DNA of 32,108 bases. Origin: Alphaproteobacteria bacterium SS10. Lineage in GTDB: Bacteria; Pseudomonadota; Alphaproteobacteria; TMED2. This document shows, piece after piece, positions 1 to 7,301 of this stretch. Below the pieces are notes generated by a model. That model had not been told where the DNA came from, searched no databases, and was given only the letters and a program-made list of their open reading frames with translations. Where the stretch lies: positions 279,135-311,242 of the forward strand of contig JAHCML010000003.1 of assembly GCA_019192455.1 (NCBI GenBank), in the 5' to 3' direction. The position numbers and the translations under genes were made by a program. Within the stretch, counting starts at the first letter, position 1. Every line of letters starts with the position of its first letter.

Positions 1-199
1 CCCGAACGAGCTCTGCCTGCTCATACTCTGGTTTGCGACGGCGGCTCAGGTAATCATTCACCTGCTTGGCAACGACTTCGAAAGCAATGTCTTCTGAGTT
101 CTTGGCGAACACCCCGTCACAGTCGAAGACCAGCGCATCAAACTTCGCACCTTCAGGTTGTGCGGCGGCGGGTCCAGGCGGGGCTTGGTCCAAAGGCAT
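1..199 (-). CDS. HAD-superfamily hydrolase, N-terminal part (cut by window edge)
   Basis: The first 66 residues of a minus-strand gene are visible; the rest lies beyond position 1. After a Pro/Ala-rich lead of about 20 residues comes the HAD motif I, FDCDGVF, whose first Asp would be the nucleophile and second Asp the general acid. This implies a phosphatase-type (or phosphomutase-type) HAD enzyme. A GAGGAAG ribosome-binding site precedes the ATG at 199 with good spacing. It lies downstream of, and on the same strand as, two mannitol-dehydrogenase-family genes. HAD hydrolases often accompany polyol dehydrogenases in alphaproteobacterial polyol operons, so a sugar or polyol phosphate substrate is a reasonable inference. 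The 111-bp gap to the upstream gene leaves room for its own promoter. The cap domain and motifs II-IV are outside the window, so the subfamily cannot be assigned. Confidence 0.8.
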   Translation of the reverse strand, partial: MPLDQAPPGPAAAQPEGAKFDALVFDCDGVFAKNSEDIAFEVVAKQVNDYLSRRRKPEYEQAELVR

Positions 200-298
200 G
201 TTTGCTTCCTCGTTATCCGTATCGCGATCTTGGTCGCCGCGATTTGGCTACAGACTTACTATGCCATGTTAGGGTGAAAGATGCTGGCTAATTTGCGT

Positions 299-316
299 TT
301 GTGATAGTGATCACAA
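299..316. promoter_or_regulatory. CRP/FNR-like palindrome
   Basis: TTGTGATAGTGATCACAA is a perfect inverted repeat with 7-bp arms. It contains the core TGTGA-N6-TCACA, the classic recognition pattern of CRP-type regulators. It overlaps the stop codon of the mannitol dehydrogenase gene and lies about 100 bp upstream of the HAD gene start. The pattern is seen directly; regulator identity and function are inferred. Confidence 0.45.
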
Positions 317-1792
317 CTCGCCAACGGCCGCTTTCGCGCCGTTATTGTGCAAGCGTTTGAGCCAGTAATCCACAGCCTTGGTGAAAGGCTCAGCCTGGGG
401 CAGGTCGCTGCCAAAGATCTCTGGAATCGCCAGGAATGGGGTCGGGTCATCGCCGCCGGCTTTGGCCGCTTGCTTGATCTTGTCAGCGAGGGGGTCTTTC
501 ACCTCAATCGTCGCCCCTTTCTCATCCGTGCCGCGTGAGCAGCGGATAAAGCTGGCAACGGCCAGGCCCAGCAGGTCGACGGAGCCGCCAGCGGCCAGGC
601 GATCACGGACAATCGGCATCATCTGGTTGCCGATCTTCTGAGAGCCGTCCATGCAGATGCGGGGCAGGCCATCGCGGATTGCGGGATTGGCGAAACGCTC
701 AATCAGCATGTCCTTGTAGCTTGGCAGATCAATGCCAGGGGCATCGGGCAGGGTTGGGGTAATCTCTTCATCCATCAGGCGGCGGACGAAGCGTTGGATG
801 CCCGGATCGGTGATCGCCTCATGAACGAAGTCATAACCCGCCAGTACGCCCAGATAGCAAAACGCCGAATGTGCGACGTTGAGCAGGCGAAGCTTGGTCA
901 GTTCATAGGGGTAGACGTCGCTGACAAACTGGGCGCCAACCTCATCCCAGGCGGGACGGCCCATGGTGAATTCATCTTCTAAGATCCATTGCCGGAAGGG
1001 TTCGCAAACCACCGGGGCGGCATCATCGATACCGAAGTGATCGCGGATCTCGGTCACATCATTTGGGCTGGTTGCCGGGGTGATGCGGTCGACCATGCTG
1101 TTCGGGAAGGCGCCATGCTCGCTGATCCATTCAGCCAGGCGCGGGTCCCGCTGCTCTGCGATCTCAAGGGTTAGGGCGCGGGTCAGGCTGCCATTCTTCT
1201 GCAGGTTGTCGCAGGACATGACCGTGAAGGGGGCGATGCCCATTTCCCGGCGCTGGTTCAGCGCCTCAACCACCATGCCGAGGGCGGTCTTGGGATTCTT
1301 TGGCATCATAAGGTCGGCGGCAACGTCGCTGCGGCCCTTATCCAGGGTACCCGTGGCCGGGTCATGGCCATAGCCGCGTTCGGTCACGGTGAGGGAGACG
1401 ATCTTGGTCGTCTTCTTCGCCATCTGGGCGAGGACCGCGCCGCGATCGGCGGGCGCAAACAGGACATCGGATAGGGAGCCAATGACCCGGGCTTTCATGC
1501 CGTCACTGTCGCGGGTCACCACGGTATAGAGGTTGTTCTGGCGGCTTAGTTGATCGCAAAGCTTTTGGTCGTGGGGTAGGGCGCCAACGCTGCACAGGCC
1601 CCAGCTGGCAAGGGCCGATGGATCCTTGGCGAGGAGGTCGTCGGTGTAGACGGCTTGGTGCGCGCGGTGGAAAGCGCCCAGGCTGATGTGAACGATGCCG
1701 GTCTTAAGCTGCGCGCGATCAAATGTCGGCCGCGCAATGCGTGCTGGCAAATCAGCCAGATTCGCGGTGTTAACTTTGACGGTATTGCCCAT
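311..1792 (-). CDS. mtlK: Mannitol 2-dehydrogenase family protein (long-chain polyol dehydrogenase)
   Basis: NAD-dependent oxidation of a polyol such as D-mannitol to the 2-ketose (fructose) is the family reaction, carried out in the cytoplasm. The 493-aa length matches the well-studied Pseudomonas mannitol 2-dehydrogenase. The N-terminal Rossmann region carries GIVHISLGAFHRAHQ (about residues 32-46). The family block FPNSMVDRITP is at about 229-239, and the catalytic K-x4-N-x2-H signature is K300, N305, H308. The C-terminal helical domain is complete. The gene follows a paralogous dehydrogenase on the same strand after a 163-bp gap and precedes a HAD hydrolase, suggesting a polyol-utilisation cluster. 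No transporter or kinase is visible in the window. The exact substrate (mannitol, arabinitol or sorbitol) cannot be read from sequence, so the symbol is by family resemblance. Confidence 0.85.
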   Translation of the reverse strand: MGNTVKVNTANLADLPARIARPTFDRAQLKTGIVHISLGAFHRAHQAVYTDDLLAKDPSALASWGLCSVGALPHDQKLCDQLSRQNNLYTVVTRDSDGMKARVIGSLSDVLFAPADRGAVLAQMAKKTTKIVSLTVTERGYGHDPATGTLDKGRSDVAADLMMPKNPKTALGMVVEALNQRREMGIAPFTVMSCDNLQKNGSLTRALTLEIAEQRDPRLAEWISEHGAFPNSMVDRITPATSPNDVTEIRDHFGIDDAAPVVCEPFRQWILEDEFTMGRPAWDEVGAQFVSDVYPYELTKLRLLNVAHSAFCYLGVLAGYDFVHEAITDPGIQRFVRRLMDEEITPTLPDAPGIDLPSYKDMLIERFANPAIRDGLPRICMDGSQKIGNQMMPIVRDRLAAGGSVDLLGLAVASFIRCSRGTDEKGATIEVKDPLADKIKQAAKAGGDDPTPFLAIPEIFGSDLPQAEPFTKAVDYWLKRLHNNGAKAAVGEL

Positions 1793-1955
1793 GCCTGAAG
1801 CGGAGCTCCCTCGATAACGTCTTCCAGTGTCGGCTTGCTGCCCTTAGATCGGTAGGCCGTTAGGTGAAAGCCGCCAACCGGGCGCGCTTATCGCACAGTC
1901 CGGCGCCTGACCCAAGGGCCAAGCCCAGACTCTGACAAAAAGCTGGATTGAGAGA

Positions 1956-3629
1956 TTAGCTAAGCTTAGGACCAGAGCGGTCTTCCGGACCCGGTGGCTT
2001 CGGCCCACCACTGGCGCCATCGTCTTTCGGAACTACCGGTTTTGGCAGTTCATCAAGGCGCATGGTCACCGCGCGAATAGCGGACATGGCGTCGCCTTTC
2101 AGCATGGTTTCCAGCGAGCTTTGCACGCGTCGGCGAAGGTCTTGGCCGTTCTTGCCGTACATTGACAGGCCAAACCCCATTGCCTCATGAACGCGATTAA
2201 CATTAGGACCTTCTTCCCGTGCCAAATCTTGCAGTTCTTTAGCACGAGGGTCACTGATCACATACACACGTCCCGTGTCTGTAACGCCTGTCGGTTTGTC
2301 CGAGCTTTCGGGTGTTGGGGTGTTTTGGCTGACACCACCAATGAAACGCTGCCAACCAGCCAGAGCAACGCCAAGTGCTTGATTAGGCGTTCCTTTGTGG
2401 ATTGAGGCATGGATCGCATCCATCAAGCGTGGCTTGAGTTTCTTGGATGTATCATTAGCCAACCGGTCTACGCTGTCTTTCAGCTGTGGGTTGTCAAAAC
2501 GCTCTACCAGATCGTCTGCATAGACTTGCATGTCGGTGCCAGGGATCGGATCAATGGTTGCTGCGACTTCTGAAAGGAAGCGTTTGGTGAACGCACCCAT
2601 GTCAGGGTCGGCCATCACCTCATCAACGGTTTTGAAACCGGCGACCCGGCCCAGCGCACCCATCATCATATGGGCGCCATTCAGCATTCGGATTTTGGCT
2701 GCCTCAAACGGGCGCACATCCTCGGTTAGCTTCACGCCTTGGACATCGCCAATCGGCGGCTTGGTGCCCTCGGCAAAGTTATCTTCAATGATCAGCTGAC
2801 GGTATGGCTCTGTGAACACTGGCGAGGCATCGCTGATGCCATGCTTGTCCACCAAGCTTTGGGCATCTTCCGCGCTAGCGGCCGGGGTGATTCTGTCCAC
2901 CATCGAGTTTGGGAACACGATGTTGTAGCCAATGTAGTCGGCAAGCTCTTTGCCGTATTTGGCTTCGGCAAACTGCTGCAGCACTTTCTTGGTCACAGCG
3001 CCATTGTCTGGAATGTTATCCAAGCAGGCCACGGTGATCGGCGGCAGGCCAGCTTCCTTGCGCTGCTTCAATGCTTCGGTCAGCACGGCAGGCATGGAAA
3101 CAGGTGGGGTTGTGCCAGCAATCTCATCGGCCACCCGCGGTGCTTCACCATCGACGAGATAGTCCTTGTCGATCGCATAGGCCTGCGGATCTAGGTTGTC
3201 GTCATCATCGCGCTTATACCCGCCCTGGGTGATGGTCATCGACACAACCTTAGTGTCGGGATGGGCAATGCGAGCGATCAGTCGCTGAGGATCTTCCGGA
3301 CCGACGAGGGTCTCTTTGACCGCTGAAATAATGCGGGTCTTGTCGCCTTCTGGCCGACGCTCGGTCAGGGTGTACAGATTGTCCTGCGGCTCAAGCTGGT
3401 CCCGGATGCGCGCGGAGCGCATGGAAACGCCGCTGATGCCCCAATCACCCTTTTGATCGGCTGGCATGTCATCAATGATGCTAGCCCAATGCGCACGGGC
3501 GAAGTTGCCGAGACCAAGGTGGACGATGCCGATCTTGCCATTCTCTGGTGGCTTCTCAACGATGGCCACGTTCTCTGGCGGGTTGTCCACCATGTCTTGG
3601 GACAGTGGGCGGGCGTTAGGCGTAGACAT
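1956..3629 (-). CDS. Second, divergent mannitol dehydrogenase family protein
   Basis: A 557-aa paralogue of the following gene, about 60 residues longer. It keeps the family skeleton: GIVHLGLGNFARAH near 34-47, FPNSMVDRITPA at 239-250, and the catalytic K312, N317, H320. It therefore looks like an active polyol dehydrogenase. Differences include FARAH where the family has FHRAH, an Asp-rich insertion near 140-148, an insertion of about 25 residues near 440-460 that is rich in Ser, Thr and Pro, and a Pro/Gly-rich tail. It is probably first in a transcript that continues into the second dehydrogenase and the HAD gene. The start ATG has only a weak AGGT element upstream. Substrate is unknown; divergence suggests a different polyol or sugar acid (mannonate and altronate oxidoreductases belong to the same superfamily). 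Confidence 0.8.
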   Translation of the reverse strand: MSTPNARPLSQDMVDNPPENVAIVEKPPENGKIGIVHLGLGNFARAHWASIIDDMPADQKGDWGISGVSMRSARIRDQLEPQDNLYTLTERRPEGDKTRIISAVKETLVGPEDPQRLIARIAHPDTKVVSMTITQGGYKRDDDDNLDPQAYAIDKDYLVDGEAPRVADEIAGTTPPVSMPAVLTEALKQRKEAGLPPITVACLDNIPDNGAVTKKVLQQFAEAKYGKELADYIGYNIVFPNSMVDRITPAASAEDAQSLVDKHGISDASPVFTEPYRQLIIEDNFAEGTKPPIGDVQGVKLTEDVRPFEAAKIRMLNGAHMMMGALGRVAGFKTVDEVMADPDMGAFTKRFLSEVAATIDPIPGTDMQVYADDLVERFDNPQLKDSVDRLANDTSKKLKPRLMDAIHASIHKGTPNQALGVALAGWQRFIGGVSQNTPTPESSDKPTGVTDTGRVYVISDPRAKELQDLAREEGPNVNRVHEAMGFGLSMYGKNGQDLRRRVQSSLETMLKGDAMSAIRAVTMRLDELPKPVVPKDDGASGGPKPPGPEDRSGPKLS

Positions 3630-3985
3630 GAAGCTGACCTATTACTCTTGTTGGTTGTTTCCCAATCTGTCTTTGGGCAGCCCGCTCTTGGTTTTAGATC
3701 GGCGGTTCTGCTTGCACGCAGGGTATTGAAAACCTGCGACGGGTATCTGTGTTTCCTGTATCCAATGCGCTTATTTTGCGCCTTGATCTGTAGTGTTGGG
3801 GCAAATTGGGAAAGCAACCAGCCCCGGTTTGTTTGTGTGCGACCAATGTTCGCGATTATGCTGATACTGTAGCGCCTTTTATGCACTTCGTGCGCGATAT
3901 TCTGTTGAGAAGTTAGAAAATTACCGTGCAGCCAATGGGGCGTTCAGTCCGCATGACGCAGAGCCGCGCTAATCCGGCGTTAAGC
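3630..3985. other. Intergenic region, 356 bp, no gene seen
   Basis: This lies between uppP (ending at 3986) and the start of the first dehydrogenase gene, both on the minus strand. It should hold the dehydrogenase promoter. No coding pattern and no strong terminator are visible. A short inverted repeat, GCGC-TTATTTT-GCGC, lies near 3767-3782. Confidence 0.5.
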
Positions 3986-4786
3986 CTAGAGGTAGATATA
4001 GGCTAGCAAGACCGCGCCCAGCAGCAGGCGATAGACGACAAACGGCATAAAGCTAGCCTTTGATAGCCAGCGCATCATGACCGCGATCGCGGCAAAGGCG
4101 GATAGGCCAGCCAATACAGCTGCCACGGCGAGGTCCAGGCCCAGCCGCCAGCTACCTGCCTGGTAAACGTCAATGGCGCCCAGCACGGCCGCACCGCCAA
4201 TCGCAGGGATTGAGAGCAGTAGCGAAAACCGTGCTGCCTCTTGCCGGGAATAGCCAATGAACCGCGCCATGGTCATGGTGATGCCTGATCGGCTTGTGCC
4301 TGGGATCAGAGCTAGGATCTGGGCCAGGCCGATTAGAATCGCATCCAATCGGTCCATACTGCCAACTGACTTACGCTTGGCGCCGATCCAATCCGCGACG
4401 CCCAGCAATATGCCAAAGATGATGGTCGACCAGGCGATCAGCTCAATCGCCCGCAGCCCGCCAGGCGCAATGCTGTGCAGGGTGAAGCCGGCAATAACAA
4501 TGGGGATGGAGGCCAGGATCACATGGAGCGCCAGCTTCGCCTCCGGCGCATTCCGGCTTTTGCCCAGCAGCTTCACTGTGCCAACCGGCAGTTGCAGCGT
4601 TTCCCGCCAGAAATAGACGCAGACGGCGACCAGCGTGCCAACATGGACCGCGATATCGACCAGGAGCCCCTGATCCGCCGTGCCCAGAACCACGGGTGCT
4701 AGCACCAGATGTGCGCTGGAGCTAATCGGCAAAAACTCGGTAATGCCTTGGATCAGGGCGAGAATGGCCAAATGCCAGAGGGGCAT
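3986..4786 (-). CDS. uppP: Undecaprenyl-diphosphate phosphatase
   Basis: An integral inner-membrane enzyme that dephosphorylates undecaprenyl diphosphate to recycle the lipid carrier of peptidoglycan and other surface polysaccharides; overproduction gives bacitracin resistance in other bacteria. The 266-aa length is normal for the BacA/UppP family. Diagnostic motifs are ALIQGITEFLPISSSAHL near the N terminus, with the catalytic Glu and the Ser-rich loop, and PGTSRSG in the middle of the protein. Multiple hydrophobic segments run to the C terminus, which ends in LLLAYIYL. It stands alone, divergent from the glutamate synthase locus. The start ATG at 4786 gives the standard N terminus. Confidence 0.95.
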   Translation of the reverse strand: MPLWHLAILALIQGITEFLPISSSAHLVLAPVVLGTADQGLLVDIAVHVGTLVAVCVYFWRETLQLPVGTVKLLGKSRNAPEAKLALHVILASIPIVIAGFTLHSIAPGGLRAIELIAWSTIIFGILLGVADWIGAKRKSVGSMDRLDAILIGLAQILALIPGTSRSGITMTMARFIGYSRQEAARFSLLLSIPAIGGAAVLGAIDVYQAGSWRLGLDLAVAAVLAGLSAFAAIAVMMRWLSKASFMPFVVYRLLLGAVLLAYIYL

Positions 4787-5222
4787 AGTGTTTGGTCTGA
4801 CGGTCTAAACCGGACGGATAGAGAGCATCGGCCCGGCAGTGGTGAGGCACCCTGTCTGTTGAGCGTGTTTTGCCGGGCTGGGCAAGCCCTGTCTCGCATC
4901 CTTGGCCACTCTTTGGCGCATGGCTGCGGGAATGAGCCATGCATTTTAAGCATGCTGCGTATTATGGCCGATATGAGACTAATTGCTGGATTTATGCTGC
5001 ATAGCAGCGTGATTTTTGGTTGTCTGGAACGTACGCAATCCAGAAAAGGTCACAATTTCTTACCTATTGGCGAAATTGGCCGCTGGAATTCGGTCCCTTA
5101 AGGCGTTGATTGCTGCGGGTGACCGGCTAACGAACAAAAATTACCGGCCCAGCCGGTGGCGGAAACATCGGTATGGTCGCCCCAGATCGGCGATCACTAC
5201 CCACCTAATAAGGAGATCGGTC
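4787..5222. other. Divergent intergenic region between uppP and gltD, 436 bp
   Basis: No convincing gene is present; open frames here have no ribosome-binding site and run into uppP antisense. The region must carry promoters for uppP (minus) and gltD (plus). A small hairpin, GCTGC-ATA-GCAGC, lies around 4997-5009. I saw no clear sigma-54 or NtrC-type site. A strong ribosome-binding site, AAGGAG at 5210-5215, fixes the gltD start. Confidence 0.5.
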
Positions 5223-6680
5223 ATGGCCGGCAAGATGCTTGGCTTTGTTGATACCGACCAGGAAACCCCCGAAAAACGAGCCTCGAATGAGCGGGCAAAG
5301 GATTTCGGTGAGATTTACCGCGAGTTCGCCGCTGAGAAGGCCGAAGAGCAGTCCAACCGCTGCTCCCAATGCGGGGTGCCTTTCTGCCAGGTGCACTGCC
5401 CGCTGCAGAACAACATCCCGGATTGGCTGAAGCTAACCGCCGAGGGGCGGTTGGAAGAGGCGTATGAGGTCTCCTCCGCCACCAACACCTTCCCGGAGAT
5501 CTGTGGCCGCATCTGCCCGCAGGATCGGCTGTGCGAAGGGAACTGTGTGATTGAGCAGTCCCAACATGGCGCCGTCACCATCGGCGCGGTTGAGAAATAC
5601 ATCACCGAAACCGCTTGGGAGAATGGCTGGGTTAAGCCACGCCTCCCTCGCCGTGAGATCGACCAAAGCGTTGGCATCATTGGTGCTGGCCCCGCCGGGT
5701 TGGCAGCGGCCGAAATGCTGCGCGCCAAGGGCTATCAGGTTCATGTCTATGATCGTTATGACCGCATTGGCGGCCTGCTGATCTATGGCATCCCGAACTT
5801 CAAGCTTGAGAAAGATGTGGTTGTCCGCCGGGGTGAGCAGTTGGTTGCCCAGGGCATCCACTTCCACCTCAACTGCGAGATTGGTCGCGACGTCACTTTC
5901 GAGGGGTTGCGGGAGAAGCACGACGCCGTGTTGATCGCCACCGGGGTCTATAAGCCGCGTGAGGCCCCAATGCCCGGTATTGGCCTGCCAGGTGTGACAC
6001 CAGCCCTGGACTTCCTAACCGCCTCAAACCGTAAGGGTTTGGGTGATGAGGTTGCCGATTTTGACAGCGGCTTGCTGAACGCTGAGAGCAAGAAGATCGT
6101 GGTCATCGGCGGTGGTGATACCGCGATGGACTGCGTGCGCACCGCCGTGCGCCAGGGCGCTGAGGCCGTCACCTGCCTCTATCGTCGTAACCGCGCGAAT
6201 ATGCCTGGCTCCCAACGTGAAGTGATGAATGCCGAGGAAGAGGGTGTCACTTTTGAGTGGCTGGCAGCACCGGAGGCGATTGTCGGCGACGACAAGGTGA
6301 GCGCGGTTCGTGCCCAACGCATGCATCTCGGCATGCCCGATGCCACGGGCCGTCAGATGCCGGAGCCGGTGCCAGACAGCAGCTTCAACATCGATGCTGA
6401 TCTGGCGATTATGGCGCTTGGCTTCGACCCAGAGGATCTGCCCGGCATGTTCGGCGCTGATGATCTGCCGGTTAGCCGTTGGGGCACTGTCTCGATTTCC
6501 TGGACCACCATGATGACCAAGCTGGATGGTGTTTTCGCCGCCGGTGACATTGTGCGTGGTGCATCACTCGTTGTGTGGGGCATCCGCGATGGCCGCGATG
6601 CCGCTGCTCAAATGCATAAGTACTTAAAGGCTAAGGCTGGTGCCGGTGACACATCCGTGCCGCTGGTTGCCGCCGAATAA
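5223..6680 (+). CDS. gltD: Glutamate synthase [NADPH] small (beta) subunit
   Basis: Supplies electrons from NADPH through FAD and iron-sulfur centres to the large subunit GltB, which makes glutamate from glutamine and 2-oxoglutarate. The ATG at 5223 follows AAGGAG by 7 nt and gives 485 aa, the usual size; an upstream in-frame start at 5016 is not used, because its extra 69 residues resemble nothing in the family. Cysteines for two 4Fe-4S clusters sit at C47, C50, C55, C59 and C94, C98, C104, C108. The FAD site GAGPAG is at 154-159, and a second dinucleotide site, VIGGGDTAMDC, lies in the middle. The gene precedes a receiver-domain gene and then gltB, so the two subunits are not directly adjacent. 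Confidence 0.96.
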   Translation: MAGKMLGFVDTDQETPEKRASNERAKDFGEIYREFAAEKAEEQSNRCSQCGVPFCQVHCPLQNNIPDWLKLTAEGRLEEAYEVSSATNTFPEICGRICPQDRLCEGNCVIEQSQHGAVTIGAVEKYITETAWENGWVKPRLPRREIDQSVGIIGAGPAGLAAAEMLRAKGYQVHVYDRYDRIGGLLIYGIPNFKLEKDVVVRRGEQLVAQGIHFHLNCEIGRDVTFEGLREKHDAVLIATGVYKPREAPMPGIGLPGVTPALDFLTASNRKGLGDEVADFDSGLLNAESKKIVVIGGGDTAMDCVRTAVRQGAEAVTCLYRRNRANMPGSQREVMNAEEEGVTFEWLAAPEAIVGDDKVSAVRAQRMHLGMPDATGRQMPEPVPDSSFNIDADLAIMALGFDPEDLPGMFGADDLPVSRWGTVSISWTTMMTKLDGVFAAGDIVRGASLVVWGIRDGRDAAAQMHKYLKAKAGAGDTSVPLVAAE

Positions 6681-6809
6681 CTGAAGCAAACCCGGCGTTT
6701 AGCCCGAACCACCTATTTTGAAAGGAGGCCGATTAACGGATCGCTTACCCACCGGGAAATACAGTGCTCACTCTAGGTGCAGTAACTATTTCCGATTGGG
6801 ACGACGGTT

Positions 6810-7301
6810 ATGGAATCAATTGAACGCTACGATCTACGGCCATTGAAGGTATTGGTCATCGATGATGAGCCAGCCATGCTTGAGATCGTAAAGGGCCTGC
6901 TGACCCGATGTGGGGTCGGTGAGGTTAAGACCAGCAGCGATGCGGCCATGGCGTTCGAACAGATGCGCTACAACGTGCCCGATATTATTCTGGTCGATTG
7001 GGAGATGGAGCCACTAGATGGTGGCGACTTCCTCCGCCTCGTTCGACAGGATACGCGGTTTCAGGATCGCGATATCGGTCTGTTCATCATTACCGGCTTC
7101 CCAGAAGAGTGGCGCGTTAACCAGGCGATACGGGCCGGTGCCGATGATTTCATCGCCAAGCCCATTTCGACCGCCGGGGTTAAAGGCAAGCTGATCCGCT
7201 ATATCGACCGTAAGCGCGAGGATCTGCAGCAGCGATGTCTAAACCCACGCTATCTAAAGCTCACAAATCTGGAATCGCAGGACGGCAAGGCGAGGGCCTA
7301 G
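6810..7301 (+). CDS. Stand-alone response-regulator receiver domain protein
   Basis: A 163-aa protein with one CheY-like receiver domain and no recognisable DNA-binding or enzymatic output domain. Receiver residues are all present: acidic pair D18/D19, phospho-acceptor D63 (in ILVDWEM), T95 (IITG) and K117 (IAKPIS). A tail of about 40 residues rich in Arg and Lys follows. It should accept phosphate from a histidine kinase not in this window and act by protein contact. It sits between gltD and gltB on the same strand; its 3' end overlaps the gltB reading frame by 67 bp if gltB starts at 7235. This implies co-transcription and perhaps a role tied to nitrogen metabolism, which is inference. The ribosome-binding site is weak (GGGACGACGG). 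The 129-bp gap after gltD holds no clear terminator. Confidence 0.88.
   Translation: MESIERYDLRPLKVLVIDDEPAMLEIVKGLLTRCGVGEVKTSSDAAMAFEQMRYNVPDIILVDWEMEPLDGGDFLRLVRQDTRFQDRDIGLFIITGFPEEWRVNQAIRAGADDFIAKPISTAGVKGKLIRYIDRKREDLQQRCLNPRYLKLTNLESQDGKARA

Noticed and set aside
3365-3886. 173-codon minus-strand open frame over the dehydrogenase start
   Set aside because: It overlaps the conserved N terminus of the dehydrogenase in another frame and has low-complexity, Arg/Ser/Thr-rich translation.
4709-5101. 130-codon plus-strand open frame
   Set aside because: It starts antisense in uppP, has no ribosome-binding site and no family resemblance.
5016-5222. N-terminal extension of gltD
   Set aside because: The family N terminus and an excellent ribosome-binding site both place the start at 5223.
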